A stretch of DNA of 64,000 bases from Cellulomonas soli (GTDB taxonomy: Bacteria; Actinomycetota; Actinomycetes; Actinomycetales; Cellulomonadaceae), in assembly GCF_013409305.1 (NCBI RefSeq), contig NZ_JACBZJ010000001.1, positions 2,356,001 to 2,420,000 on the forward strand, in the 5' to 3' direction. Below are positions 55,797 to 64,000 of this stretch, piece by piece. Each line of letters starts with the position of its first letter. Within the stretch, counting starts at the first letter, position 1. The notes under the pieces were generated by a model. It ran no database searches. It worked only from the letters and a program-made list of their open reading frames with translations, and had not been told where the DNA came from. A program made the translations under genes and the position numbers.

Positions 55797-56114
55797 ATGA
55801 CCGTGACGGCGACGCTCACCCCGAGCCCCCAGGTCGACCCCTCCGGTGAGGCCCCCGCGCAGTCGGAGCTGTCGGAGCGGGACCAGGCGGTCCTGGCGTT
55901 CGAACGGCAGTGGTGGAAGTACGCCGGCGCCAAGGAGCAGGCCGTCCGTGAGCTCTTCGACATGTCGGCCACGCGGTACTACCAGGTTCTCAACGCCCTG
56001 ATCGACGACCCGGCCGCGCTCGCCCACGACCCGATGCTGGTCAAGCGGCTGCGCCGCATGCGGTCCTCGCGCCAGCGTGCGCGCACCGCTCGGCGCCTGG
56101 GCGCCGAGGGCTGA
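55797..56114 (+). CDS. DUF3263 family protein
   Basis: 105 residues with the DUF3263 core [51 protein letters not shown], a helix-turn-helix-like helical domain, and a basic tail ([15 protein letters not shown]). Probably a DNA-binding regulator, but no family member is functionally known to me. ATG with GGAGGA upstream. In mycobacteria a DUF3263 gene likewise precedes the LytR_C gene and lies near groEL2, so the order here is conserved. Confidence 0.88.
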   Translation: MTVTATLTPSPQVDPSGEAPAQSELSERDQAVLAFERQWWKYAGAKEQAVRELFDMSATRYYQVLNALIDDPAALAHDPMLVKRLRRMRSSRQRARTARRLGAEG

Positions 56115-56140
56115 CGCGCGGCTCGTCGTCGGCCCTCCTG

Positions 56141-56173
56141 GGCCGGTCTTCGGGGCCGGTGTTCGGGGCCGGG
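56141..56173. repeat. Short 13-bp tandem repeat before the LytR_C gene
   Basis: GGCCGGTCTTCGG, GGCCGGTGTTCGG and a partial third GGCCGGG copy stand head to tail between the DUF3263 stop and the next promoter. Confidence 0.6.
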
Positions 56174-56221
56174 AAGGTCGATCTCCCCGGATCCACAGCG
56201 TGACCCGCTAGCCTTTCGGCC

Positions 56222-56812
56222 GTGAGCAAGGCCGACTACCCCTACCCCCCGGACGAGTTCGACGCGCCCCGGAGCCCGGACGCGCCGCGCGACCCCTACC
56301 TCGCGCCGCGTTCCTGGTGGAGCCGGTGGTGGCCCTTCGTCGCGGTTCTGGTGGTGTTCCCGGTGCTGGCGTTCGCCCTGGTGAACCTCGCGGCACGCTT
56401 CGACTCCCTGCCGATCGGCGGCGACTCGTCCGCGTCGGACGGGGCGTCGGACACCTCGACGGATGCGGCGTCCACGGCGCCGACCGACACCGGCACCGAG
56501 GCGGCCGAGACCCCGGCCGAGACGCCCGCGGCCACCGCCGACCTGGCCACGCCCGTCGTGGTCTACAACGCGGCCGGCATCGCCGGCCTCGCGGCGAGCA
56601 CGGCCGAGACGCTCACGACCGCGGGCTTCACCGCCGTGACGACCGGCAACCAGGACGCCGGTGACCTGACGGAATCGGTCGTGTACTACGGCAGCGACGC
56701 GCTCAAGCCGACCGCGGACCTGGTGGCGCAGACCCTCGGCATCACGACCGTCACCCTGTCCCTGGCCGAGTCGCCGAGCGGCGTGTCGGTCATCCTGCTC
56801 ACCGCTCCCTGA
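56222..56812 (+). CDS. Membrane protein with LytR C-terminal domain (VirR-like)
   Basis: 196 residues: a Pro/Tyr/Asp-rich cytoplasmic N-terminus (about 1-35), one helix (about 36-58), an Ala/Thr/Asp/Glu-rich linker and a C-terminal LytR_C domain (about 112-195, [32 protein letters not shown]...). Mycobacterial VirR (Rv0431) has the same build and genomic neighbour and is linked to envelope integrity and vesicle release; equivalent function here is inference. GTG start with TAGCCT seven bases upstream. Confidence 0.88.
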   Translation: MSKADYPYPPDEFDAPRSPDAPRDPYLAPRSWWSRWWPFVAVLVVFPVLAFALVNLAARFDSLPIGGDSSASDGASDTSTDAASTAPTDTGTEAAETPAETPAATADLATPVVVYNAAGIAGLAASTAETLTTAGFTAVTTGNQDAGDLTESVVYYGSDALKPTADLVAQTLGITTVTLSLAESPSGVSVILLTAP

Positions 56813-56952
56813 CGGACGCGTCCGCGAGGTTCACCCTCGGGTCGTCCGACGACCTGCGAGACGACCCTGGTCGGGACGTGACGTGCGCCACTAGGCTCAC
56901 CGCACCCCGCCGCGACGCGGAGCGCCGGGGCCCCGATCGTCGAGGAGTGCGC

Positions 56953-57156
56953 ATGGCCCAGGGCACGGTCAAGTGGTTCAACGCGGAGAAGGGCTTCGGC
57001 TTCATCACCCCCGTGGGTGGCGGGCAGGACCTCTTCGTCCACTACAGCGCGATCCAGGTGGACGGCTACCGGTCCCTCGAGGAGGGGCAGGAGGTCGACT
57101 TCGAGGTCGGCCAGGGCACGAAGGGGCCGCAGGCCGAGCAGGTGCGGCCCGTCTGA
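56953..57156 (+). CDS. Cold shock protein, CspA family
   Basis: A 67-residue single-domain nucleic-acid-binding protein with RNP1 KGFGFITP and RNP2-like LFVHYSAI, preceded by [14 protein letters not shown] with GAGGAG six bases upstream; TAGGCT at 56892-56897 may be its -10 box, leaving a leader of about 50 bases. Strong terminator downstream. Typical of actinobacterial Csp; which cold-shock paralogue cannot be told. Confidence 0.95.
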   Translation: MAQGTVKWFNAEKGFGFITPVGGGQDLFVHYSAIQVDGYRSLEEGQEVDFEVGQGTKGPQAEQVRPV

Positions 57157-57174
57157 CCTTCGCCCGGTCCTTCG

Positions 57175-57221
57175 GAACGGCACCGCCGCCCCGGCATCTC
57201 GCCCGGGCGGCGGTGCCGTTC
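57175..57221 (+). terminator. Intrinsic terminator after the csp gene
   Basis: Perfect 16-base stem gaacggcaccgccgcc / ggcggcggtgccgttc with a 15-base loop that can itself pair (ccgg/ccgg), 18 bases after the stop; followed by CTGTG rather than a T run. Confidence 0.85.
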
Positions 57222-57257
57222 TGTGCGTCCGGAGGTCGTCCGCCGAGGGCGGACGAC

Positions 57258-57320
57258 CTTGCACTCACCGGGGTCGAGTGCTAACCATTGGACTTAGCAC
57301 TCTCCGGTGGAGAGTGACAG
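57258..57320 (+). promoter_or_regulatory. Double CIRCE element upstream of groEL
   Basis: CTTGCACTC-N9-GAGTGCTAA (57258-57284) and TTAGCACTC-N9-GAGTGACAG (57294-57320). Each has one perfect and one imperfect arm of the HrcA operator TTAGCACTC-N9-GAGTGCTAA. The two are also spaced by 9, so the four half-sites are evenly placed and the two perfect arms face each other across the middle. Indicates HrcA repression and heat induction of groEL. Confidence 0.92.
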
Positions 57321-57365
57321 AATCACCACGGCCGTCCGGTGAGGGCCGTCGGGTGCGGGACATGA

Positions 57366-59063
<1,698 letters not shown>

Positions 59064-59106
59064 TCCGCTGAACCACCGCCGGCGATGATCCGCCGGCAGC
59101 ACGGAC

Positions 59107-59140
59107 GGAGGGCCGGTCACCTACGGGTGGCCGGCCCTCC
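59107..59140 (+). terminator. Intrinsic terminator after groEL
   Basis: Stem ggagggccggtcac / ggtggccggccctcc with a ctacg-type loop about 45 bases after the groEL stop, between convergent genes. Confidence 0.75.
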
Positions 59141-59213
59141 GGCGTTCCCGCGGCACCGCGGAAGGTCCGGCGAGGCCCGTGCGGCCTGCGTGCGAGGTCG
59201 CCGCGGGCCGCGG

Positions 59214-60437
59214 CTACTGGTGGTAGCTCGACAGGAAGTTGCCGATGCGCTCCACGGCCTCGGACAGCACCCGGGCCTCGGGCAGCGTGACGACGCGCAG
59301 GTGGTCGGGCGTCGGCCAGTTGAAGCCCGTGCCCTGCACCAGCAGGATGTGCTCGCTGACCAGCAGGTCGTAGACGAGCCGGCCGTCGTCACGGATCTCG
59401 TGCACCTCGGGGTCGAGCCGCGGGAACAGGTACAGTGCCCCGTCCGGACGGACGCAGTCGACGCCCGGGATCGAGGTCAGCCCCCGCCACGCGACGTCGC
59501 GCTGCACGTGCAGCCGGCCTCCGGGCGCGATGAGCGCGTCGATGGACTGCACGCCGCCGAGCGCCGCCTGGATCGCGTGCTGCGCCGGCACGTTCGGGCA
59601 CAGACGCGTGGACGCCAGCAGCGTGATGCCCTCGAGGAACCCGCGCGCGTGGTCGCGTGGTCCGGTGATCGCCAGCCAGCCGGCCCGGTACCCGGCGACG
59701 CGGTACGTCTTGGACAGCCCGTTGAACGTCAGGCAGAGCAGGTCGGGGGCGAGCGAAGCGAGCGGGACGTGCTGCGCACCGTCGTACAGGATGCGGTCGT
59801 AGATCTCGTCCGCCAGGAGCAGCAGGCTGTGCCGCCGCGCGATCGCCACGATGCCCTCGAGGATCTCGCGCGAGTAGACGGCACCCGTCGGGTTGTTCGG
59901 GTTGATGACGACCAGCGCCTTGGTCCGCGGGGTGACCAGGGACTCCAGGTGCTCCAGGTCGGGCTCCCAGCCCGCGGTCTCGTCGCACCGGTAGTGCACC
60001 GGGAGCCCGCCGGACAGGCTCGTCATCGCGGTCCACAGCGGGTAGTCGGGGGAGGGGACGAGCACCTCGTCGCCCTCGTCGAGCAACGCCTGGCAGACCA
60101 TCGTGATGAGTTCCGAGACGCCGTTGCCGACGAACACGTCGTCGACGTCGATCGACGGGAAGCCCGGCGTGGTCTCGTACCGGGTGACGATCGCCCGGCG
60201 GGCCGACAGGATGCCGCGCGACTCGGAGTAGCCGTGCGCCAGGGGGATCGCGGCGATGACGTCCCGCACGATCTGGTGCGGTGCGTCGAAGCCGAAGGCC
60301 GCCGGGTTGCCGGTGTTCAGCTTGAGGACGGTGTGCCCCTCGGCCTCCAGGCGTGCCGCCTCGTCGAGCGTCTTGCCGCGGATCTCGTACAGCACGTGGC
60401 GCAGCTTGGCGGACTGGTCGAGGGGACGCAGCGGCAT
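59214..60437 (-). CDS. Alanine-type PLP-dependent aminotransferase (AlaA-like)
   Basis: 407 residues, fold-type I aminotransferase, subgroup of E. coli AlaA/YfbQ and mycobacterial AspC: LRHVLYEIRGKTLDEA, LNTGNPAAFGFDAP, the substrate/PLP segment NGVSELI, PDYPLW, NPNNPTGAVYS, DEIYDRILYDG and the Schiff-base Lys in NGLSKTYRVAGYRAGW (near 238). Likely makes alanine from pyruvate and glutamate. ATG 60437 is leaderless-type (TAGTCT six bases upstream). Confidence 0.92.
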   Translation of the reverse strand: MPLRPLDQSAKLRHVLYEIRGKTLDEAARLEAEGHTVLKLNTGNPAAFGFDAPHQIVRDVIAAIPLAHGYSESRGILSARRAIVTRYETTPGFPSIDVDDVFVGNGVSELITMVCQALLDEGDEVLVPSPDYPLWTAMTSLSGGLPVHYRCDETAGWEPDLEHLESLVTPRTKALVVINPNNPTGAVYSREILEGIVAIARRHSLLLLADEIYDRILYDGAQHVPLASLAPDLLCLTFNGLSKTYRVAGYRAGWLAITGPRDHARGFLEGITLLASTRLCPNVPAQHAIQAALGGVQSIDALIAPGGRLHVQRDVAWRGLTSIPGVDCVRPDGALYLFPRLDPEVHEIRDDGRLVYDLLVSEHILLVQGTGFNWPTPDHLRVVTLPEARVLSEAVERIGNFLSSYHQ

Positions 60438-60446
60438 GGTTCGAGA

Positions 60447-61415
60447 CTAGTCCCGTCGCGTGCCGTCCCCTCCCAGGTCGGACCGTGGTCGCCCGGGTGT
60501 CGGTGCGCGCGTGCCCACGACGACGGTGGCGTCCAGGTCGTCGTCGGACACGACACGGGCGTGCAGGCCGTGCTCGGCCATCACGGCCACGGCGGCGGGT
60601 GCCTGCCGTTCGCTCGTCTCGACCAGGACGTGCCCGCCGGGGGCCAGCCACCGGGCGGCCACCGCGGCGAGCCGGCGCTGCAGGTCGAGCCCGTCGGGCC
60701 CGCCGTCGAGCGCCACGGCGTGCTCGTGCAGCCGGGCCTCGGGCGGCATCAGCGCGACCGCGCCCGTCGGGACGTACGGGGTGTTCGCGGTCAGCACGTC
60801 GACCCGCCCGCGCAGGTCGGCGGGCAGCGGCGCGTCGAGGTCGCCCTGCAGGACGAGCACGCCGTGCGGGGCCAGGTTGCGACGCGCGCAGGCGACGGCG
60901 GCGTCGTCGACGTCCGCCGCGACGAGCCTCACGTCCGGCCGTGCGGTCACCACGGCCAACCCGATCGCGCCCGAGCCGCAGCACAGGTCGACCACCACCG
61001 GTCCGCCGCCGTCCCTCGCAGGCATGCCACCGGGCCCGGGGAGGAGCGCGAGCGCCTCCCGGACGAGCAGCTCGGTCCGGCGTCGGGGCACGAACACCCC
61101 GGCAGCGACCCCCACGCGCAGTCCGGAGAACTGCGCCCAGCCGAGCAGGTGCTCGAGCGGCAGGCCCTCGACGCGGCGCTCCACCAGCCGTTCGAGCTCC
61201 GGGAGGTCCGGGACGCCGTCGGCGCCGGTCGCGGCCTCGAGCAGCAGGGTCGCCTCGTCCTCGGCGAAGACGCAGCCCGCGGCACGCAGGCGGACGACGA
61301 CGGCGTCCAGGTGATCCGGCTGCGTGCCGGACGCGGCAACGGGCACGGGCACGGGCACGGCCAGGGGCGTTGGTGCGGGCGCGGCGTCGGCGGGCTCCCC
61401 GATTGCCGGGACCAA
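60447..61415 (-). CDS. HemK/PrmC-like methyltransferase with variant NTPY motif
   Basis: 322 residues: Ala/Pro/Val-rich start, a PrmC-like N-terminal helical domain (about 35-105, VEGLPLEHLLGWAQFSGLRVGVAAGVFVPRRRTELLV) and a Rossmann SAM domain with VVDLCCGSGAIGLAV (near 143) and TANTPYVPTGA where classical PrmC has NPPY. It is therefore related to release-factor glutamine methyltransferases but may act on another substrate. TTG start at 61415 is supported by GAGGGGGCC six bases before it, inside the end of the epimerase gene four bases upstream. Confidence 0.8.
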   Translation of the reverse strand: MVPAIGEPADAAPAPTPLAVPVPVPVAASGTQPDHLDAVVVRLRAAGCVFAEDEATLLLEAATGADGVPDLPELERLVERRVEGLPLEHLLGWAQFSGLRVGVAAGVFVPRRRTELLVREALALLPGPGGMPARDGGGPVVVDLCCGSGAIGLAVVTARPDVRLVAADVDDAAVACARRNLAPHGVLVLQGDLDAPLPADLRGRVDVLTANTPYVPTGAVALMPPEARLHEHAVALDGGPDGLDLQRRLAAVAARWLAPGGHVLVETSERQAPAAVAVMAEHGLHARVVSDDDLDATVVVGTRAPTPGRPRSDLGGDGTRRD

Positions 61416-61418
61416 CGG

Positions 61419-62273
61419 TCAGGCCCCCTCGGCATGGTCGCGCCAGCTGTGCCGCGGCTCGTACCCGAGCAGGCGACGGGCCTTGTCGATCGAGAGCAGC
61501 GTGTCGTGCACCCCGACGTCGCCCCGCACCGGCACGCCGGGGAACTGCTCCGCGAGCAGCTCGGCGTTCGGCCGACCCATGACGGTGTCGGCGGCGGCGA
61601 TGATGAAGCGGTCGTAGCCGGCGGGTGCGGTCTCGAGCGCCCGCAGCACGGCCTGGGCACCGTCCCGACCGTCGATGTAACCCCACAGGTTCCAGCGACG
61701 CTGCCGTGCGTCGGCGTCGAACGACGGGAACTGCGCGTAGTCCTCGGGGTCCATCACGTTGGAGAACCGCAGCGAGGTGATCGCCAGCTCCGGGTTCCAC
61801 CGGACGAGCTCGATCGCGAGCGTCTCCTCCAGGTGCTTGCCCAGGGAGTACGTCGACTCGGGCCGGGCCGGGTACTCCTCGTCGACGGGGACGTAGGGCG
61901 GAGGGGTCTCGAACGGCAGGCCGAGGACGGTCTCGCTGGACGCGTGCACGATCCGTCGCACCCCGAGGCGGGTCGCGGCCCACAGGACGTTGAACGTGGC
62001 CGCCATGTTGTGGTGGAACGTCGTCACGTCCGGCACGATCCCCGGGGCGGGCACCGCGGCCAGGTGCACGACCGCGTCGACGCCCTCGTGCTGGTCGCCC
62101 ACGGCGGTCAGCGAGTCGACGACCTGCCCGTAGTCGGTGAGGTCGACCCGGACGAAGCCCGGCCCACGGGTGCCGTCCCTGTCGAGGTTGACGACGGCGT
62201 GACCCGCGGCGGACAGCTCACGCACCACCGTCCGTCCGAGCTTGCCTGACCCTCCGGTGACTGCGATGCGCAT
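61419..62273 (-). CDS. NAD(P)-dependent sugar epimerase/dehydratase
   Basis: 284-residue extended short-chain dehydrogenase: VTGGSGKLGRTVV nucleotide loop at the start, VVHLAAVPAPG, HASSETVLG and the catalytic YSLGK (near 142). The substrate is probably a nucleotide sugar or related diol; not predictable. ATG start with AAGGATCGCCGC upstream, which can serve either as a ribosome site or a -10 box. Tightly followed by the HemK-like gene. Confidence 0.88.
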   Translation of the reverse strand: MRIAVTGGSGKLGRTVVRELSAAGHAVVNLDRDGTRGPGFVRVDLTDYGQVVDSLTAVGDQHEGVDAVVHLAAVPAPGIVPDVTTFHHNMAATFNVLWAATRLGVRRIVHASSETVLGLPFETPPPYVPVDEEYPARPESTYSLGKHLEETLAIELVRWNPELAITSLRFSNVMDPEDYAQFPSFDADARQRRWNLWGYIDGRDGAQAVLRALETAPAGYDRFIIAAADTVMGRPNAELLAEQFPGVPVRGDVGVHDTLLSIDKARRLLGYEPRHSWRDHAEGA

Positions 62274-62291
62274 GCGGCGATCCTTGCACCC

Positions 62292-62567
62292 TCAGCGGTG
62301 CCGGGTGCGGTCCTTCGCCGGGACCCGCAGGCCGGAGGCGCGCAGCCGCCGGATGAGCTCGTGCGCCGAGACGGGGACCGCGCCGAGCGCCACCAGGTCG
62401 TCGTAGCGGACGTCCGGCACGTCGTAGTGGTCCAGGTCGAACGCCCGCTCGGGAAGGCCCGCACGTGCCGCGAACGCGTGCAGCTCGGCCAGCGACTCGT
62501 CCGAGACGAGGTGCCCCCACGACCGCCCGTGGTTGGGCCACAGCGGCGGGTCGACGAGCACGGTCAC
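62292..62567 (-). CDS. DUF4031 domain protein
   Basis: 91 residues of the DUF4031 family: MTVLVDPPLWPNHGRSWGHLVSDESLAELHAFAARAG, then DHYDVPDVRYDDLVALGAVPVSAHELIRRLRASGLR. Usually a small soluble stand-alone protein with conserved Trp, His and Asp residues, function unknown. GTG start with TACGCT six bases upstream; 18 bases before the epimerase gene, so probably co-transcribed. Confidence 0.88.
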   Translation of the reverse strand: MTVLVDPPLWPNHGRSWGHLVSDESLAELHAFAARAGLPERAFDLDHYDVPDVRYDDLVALGAVPVSAHELIRRLRASGLRVPAKDRTRHR

Positions 62568-62586
62568 CGGCCGAGCGTACGTCGCG

Positions 62587-62877
62587 TCAGCGCACGAACA
62601 ACCGGCTCGCCTGGGACTCGGCCTCGGCGTAGGTGCGTGCCGCCGTGTTCATCGCGGTCACGATCTGCTCGAGCGAGGCGTCGACGCGGGTCTCGGTGCT
62701 CGACCAGTCGGCCATGACCCCGGCGAACGCCCCGGCCGCCGCGCCCTTCCAGCCGGCCTGCAGCTCGGCGAGCTGGCGGTGCATGGCCGCGACCTCGGTG
62801 CGGATGGTGGCGGCGCGGGCCTGGACGGCGGCGGCGGACGTCGCGAGCTGTGCGCTGTCGACCTCGTACCTGCTCAT
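62587..62877 (-). CDS. WXG100-family (ESAT-6-like) protein
   Basis: 96 residues with the two-helix hairpin of type VII secretion substrates and the W-x-G turn in LQAGWKGAAAGAF (about 42-45), followed by the helical segment with Y near 82 (ARTYAEAESQASRLF). GGGAGG seven bases before the ATG. No EccC, EccB, EccD or mycosin gene is visible in the window, so it is an orphan target whose secretion machinery must lie elsewhere. Confidence 0.9.
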   Translation of the reverse strand: MSRYEVDSAQLATSAAAVQARAATIRTEVAAMHRQLAELQAGWKGAAAGAFAGVMADWSSTETRVDASLEQIVTAMNTAARTYAEAESQASRLFVR

Positions 62878-62955
62878 GGATGAACCTCCCGGGTGGCCGG
62901 ACGACCGGTACCCGGGAGGGTGCGGCCGTGGTCCGGCGGTGGAGGTCCCGACGCT

Positions 62956-63002
62956 ACGAGCGCCGGCCGGAGCCCTTGCGGGGAGGTCCGGCCGGCGCTC
63001 GT
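62956..63002 (-). terminator. Intrinsic terminator after the HD-domain gene
   Basis: A perfect 16-base stem acgagcgccggccgga / tccggccggcgctcgt with a 15-base loop, 58 bases past the HD-domain stop and upstream of the WXG100 start on the minus strand. Confidence 0.75.
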
Positions 63003-63059
63003 GACATCAGCAGCGTGCGGGGCTGTGGGCGGCTCGGTGGGAGCACGCCCGGGGTGCGA

Positions 63060-63800
63060 TCAGGAGTCGACGTCCGACTGCTCGGCCGCCTGCCGTGCCG
63101 CGGCCTCCTCGGCCAGACGGCTCTGCTCCTTCTCCAGGCGCTGGAGCTCGGCCGACAGGTTCTGCCGGGCCGGCTCCTCCCACGCCGCGCCGAGCGGGCT
63201 GACGAACAGCGACTCCCGCTCCAGCAGCTTGTGCAGGATCCGCACGCGGGCCCGCACGTAGTCCTCGACCGGCAGGTGCGAGTACTCGGCGCGCACGTCG
63301 TGCAGGTAGGCCTTGTAGCGCTGCGGCTCGGCGGCCAGCATCGCCAGGTCGGCGTCGCACAGCACCGCGCAGTCGAAGTCGCTCGGGTCGGGCGAGTGCC
63401 GCACGAGGGCCACCACGAGGTCCCGGACCCGCAGGGCACGGTCCTCCGGCACCCCGAGGGCGGTCAGCTCGGTGTAGGCCAGGTCGCTGCTGGCGACCTC
63501 GTCCTCACCGCCCTTGTTGGCGTACGCCTTGCGGTCGGCGGCGTCGAAGACCGCCCCGTGGTACCAGGCGGCGAGGCGGACCAGAGCCGGCTCGTGCGTC
63601 TCCTCCGCGAGCTCGTCGACCCGCTGCAGGACGTCGACCAGGTGTCGCAGGTTGTGGAACTCCCGGCCGGGTGCGCTCCACCGTGCCACGAGGGCCTCGG
63701 CCCTGTCGTGCAGCTCGCCCGGAGAGGCGGTCGCGCCGGCCTCCCCTGCGCTGCGCTGGTACGCGGACAACAACCACTGCGGTGCGTCGATGACGCCCAT
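63060..63800 (-). CDS. HD-domain predicted metal-dependent phosphohydrolase
   Basis: 246 residues with the pattern of the predicted HD-superfamily group: REFHNLRHLVDVL, then AAWYHGAVFDA (His...Asp metal ligands with Gly for the usual adjacent Asp), DLVVALVRHS, LCDADLAML, and a charged coiled C-terminus (LQRLEKEQSRLAEEAAARQ). Probably hydrolyses a nucleotide or phosphoester. Start at ATG 63800; a TTG two codons upstream is an alternative. Confidence 0.82.
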   Translation of the reverse strand: MGVIDAPQWLLSAYQRSAGEAGATASPGELHDRAEALVARWSAPGREFHNLRHLVDVLQRVDELAEETHEPALVRLAAWYHGAVFDAADRKAYANKGGEDEVASSDLAYTELTALGVPEDRALRVRDLVVALVRHSPDPSDFDCAVLCDADLAMLAAEPQRYKAYLHDVRAEYSHLPVEDYVRARVRILHKLLERESLFVSPLGAAWEEPARQNLSAELQRLEKEQSRLAEEAAARQAAEQSDVDS

Positions 63801-63858
63801 GAACAAGCCTCACGTGACGGCGAACATGTCTCGGACCCGTCATCGTAGCCCCGCCGGT

Positions 63859-64000
63859 TCAGGAAATGTCCGGGCTGTGCACAGGACGATCCGTGACGCT
63901 CTCGGACGAGACGGACGCCGCGCCGCCGAGCGGGATCCGGACGCTCACCGTGGTCCCGCCACCCACGGTCGCCCGCAGGTCCACCGCGCCGCCGTGCGCG
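63859..64000 (-). CDS. C-terminal end of a sensor histidine kinase (cut by window edge)
   Basis: The last 46 codons of a minus-strand gene whose start lies beyond position 64000. The readable end AHGGAVDLRATVGGGTTVSVRIPLG is the closing strand pair of a HATPase_c domain (G-G-x-x-x-L-x-x-x-x-G-x-G-T-x-x-x-x-x-P), followed by a 20-residue polar tail and TGA. Subfamily and partner regulator cannot be told. Confidence 0.75.
   Translation of the reverse strand, partial: AHGGAVDLRATVGGGTTVSVRIPLGGAASVSSESVTDRPVHSPDIS

Noticed and set aside
61331..61365. Hexanucleotide run GGGCAC repeated
   Set aside because: Lies in the Pro-Val N-terminal extension of the HemK-like gene; too short to list as an array.
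59085..62249. A plus-strand open frame of about 1050 codons
   Set aside because: Entirely opposite to the aminotransferase, methyltransferase and epimerase genes, which have intact catalytic motifs; the frame has none.

Overview
The window is about 73% GC, densely coded chromosomal DNA from an actinobacterium. Lsr2, CarD, mycothiol synthesis (MshA), a SenX3/RegX3-type phosphate system, a WXG100 protein, a DUF3263/LytR_C pair and a groES-less groEL behind CIRCE elements all point that way. A xylose isomerase/xylulokinase locus, an MsiK-type sugar ATPase and the protein style suggest Cellulomonadaceae (Cellulomonas-like). The genus is an inference. I see no insertion sequences, prophage, CRISPR array, rRNA or integrase.

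Layout. 0-2.3 kb: lysS, a small membrane protein, lsr2. 2.3-6.4 kb: xylose catabolism (xylB, xylA) with a divergent ROK regulator. 6.4-9.8 kb: a lactonase-family propeller, mshA, gpmA. 10.0-16.9 kb: the phosphate regulon phoU / senX3-regX3 / pstSCAB, with 11-bp-spaced PHO-type boxes before phoU and pstS. 16.9-30.2 kb: the conserved block lipoprotein-carD-ispD-ispF ... cysS-rlmB. It is interrupted by an accessory stretch (EamA exporter, LysR, quinone-oxidoreductase-like enzyme, sugar-lactone oxidase, TetR, MFS, PLP-type deaminase/aldolase) with short tandem repeats at both junctions. 30.3-32.8 kb: a DUF4032 kinase-like protein and an MsiK-type ATPase.

33.0-41.3 kb holds five tandem paralogous membrane-anchored PQQ-like beta-propeller proteins. 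They share an acidic N-terminal tag, a juxtamembrane motif, a cysteine pair and a C-terminal Val-Leu-Gly. Four of the five have their own start-proximal -10 box. I recognise no function for this array. 41.3-47.2 kb: otsB-otsA, a Ser/Thr kinase with a multi-span C-terminus, a small membrane protein, a DsbA-like thiol oxidoreductase and tRNA-Thr(UGU). 47.5-49.1 kb: a small exported peptide, a CopC-domain protein and a His-containing membrane protein.

49.1-53.9 kb: a divergent NarL-type two-component pair, then a SipW-like (Ser-His) signal peptidase with three exported Cys-containing proteins. This looks like a TasA/CalY-type surface-fibre locus. 54-57 kb: SGNH hydrolase, ung, DUF3263, LytR_C (VirR-like), csp. 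57.2-59.1 kb: groEL behind a double CIRCE. 59.2-64 kb, mostly minus strand: alanine-type aminotransferase, HemK-like methyltransferase, epimerase, DUF4031, an orphan WXG100, an HD-domain protein and the C-terminal end of a sensor kinase cut by the window edge.

Two patterns recur. About 20 genes have a TANNNT-like -10 box only 6-8 bases before the start codon, the layout of leaderless mRNAs. Short tandem arrays (11-21 bp units) sit at many gene ends. Several terminators share the same outer stem, CGAAGG...CCTTCG, without a long T run.
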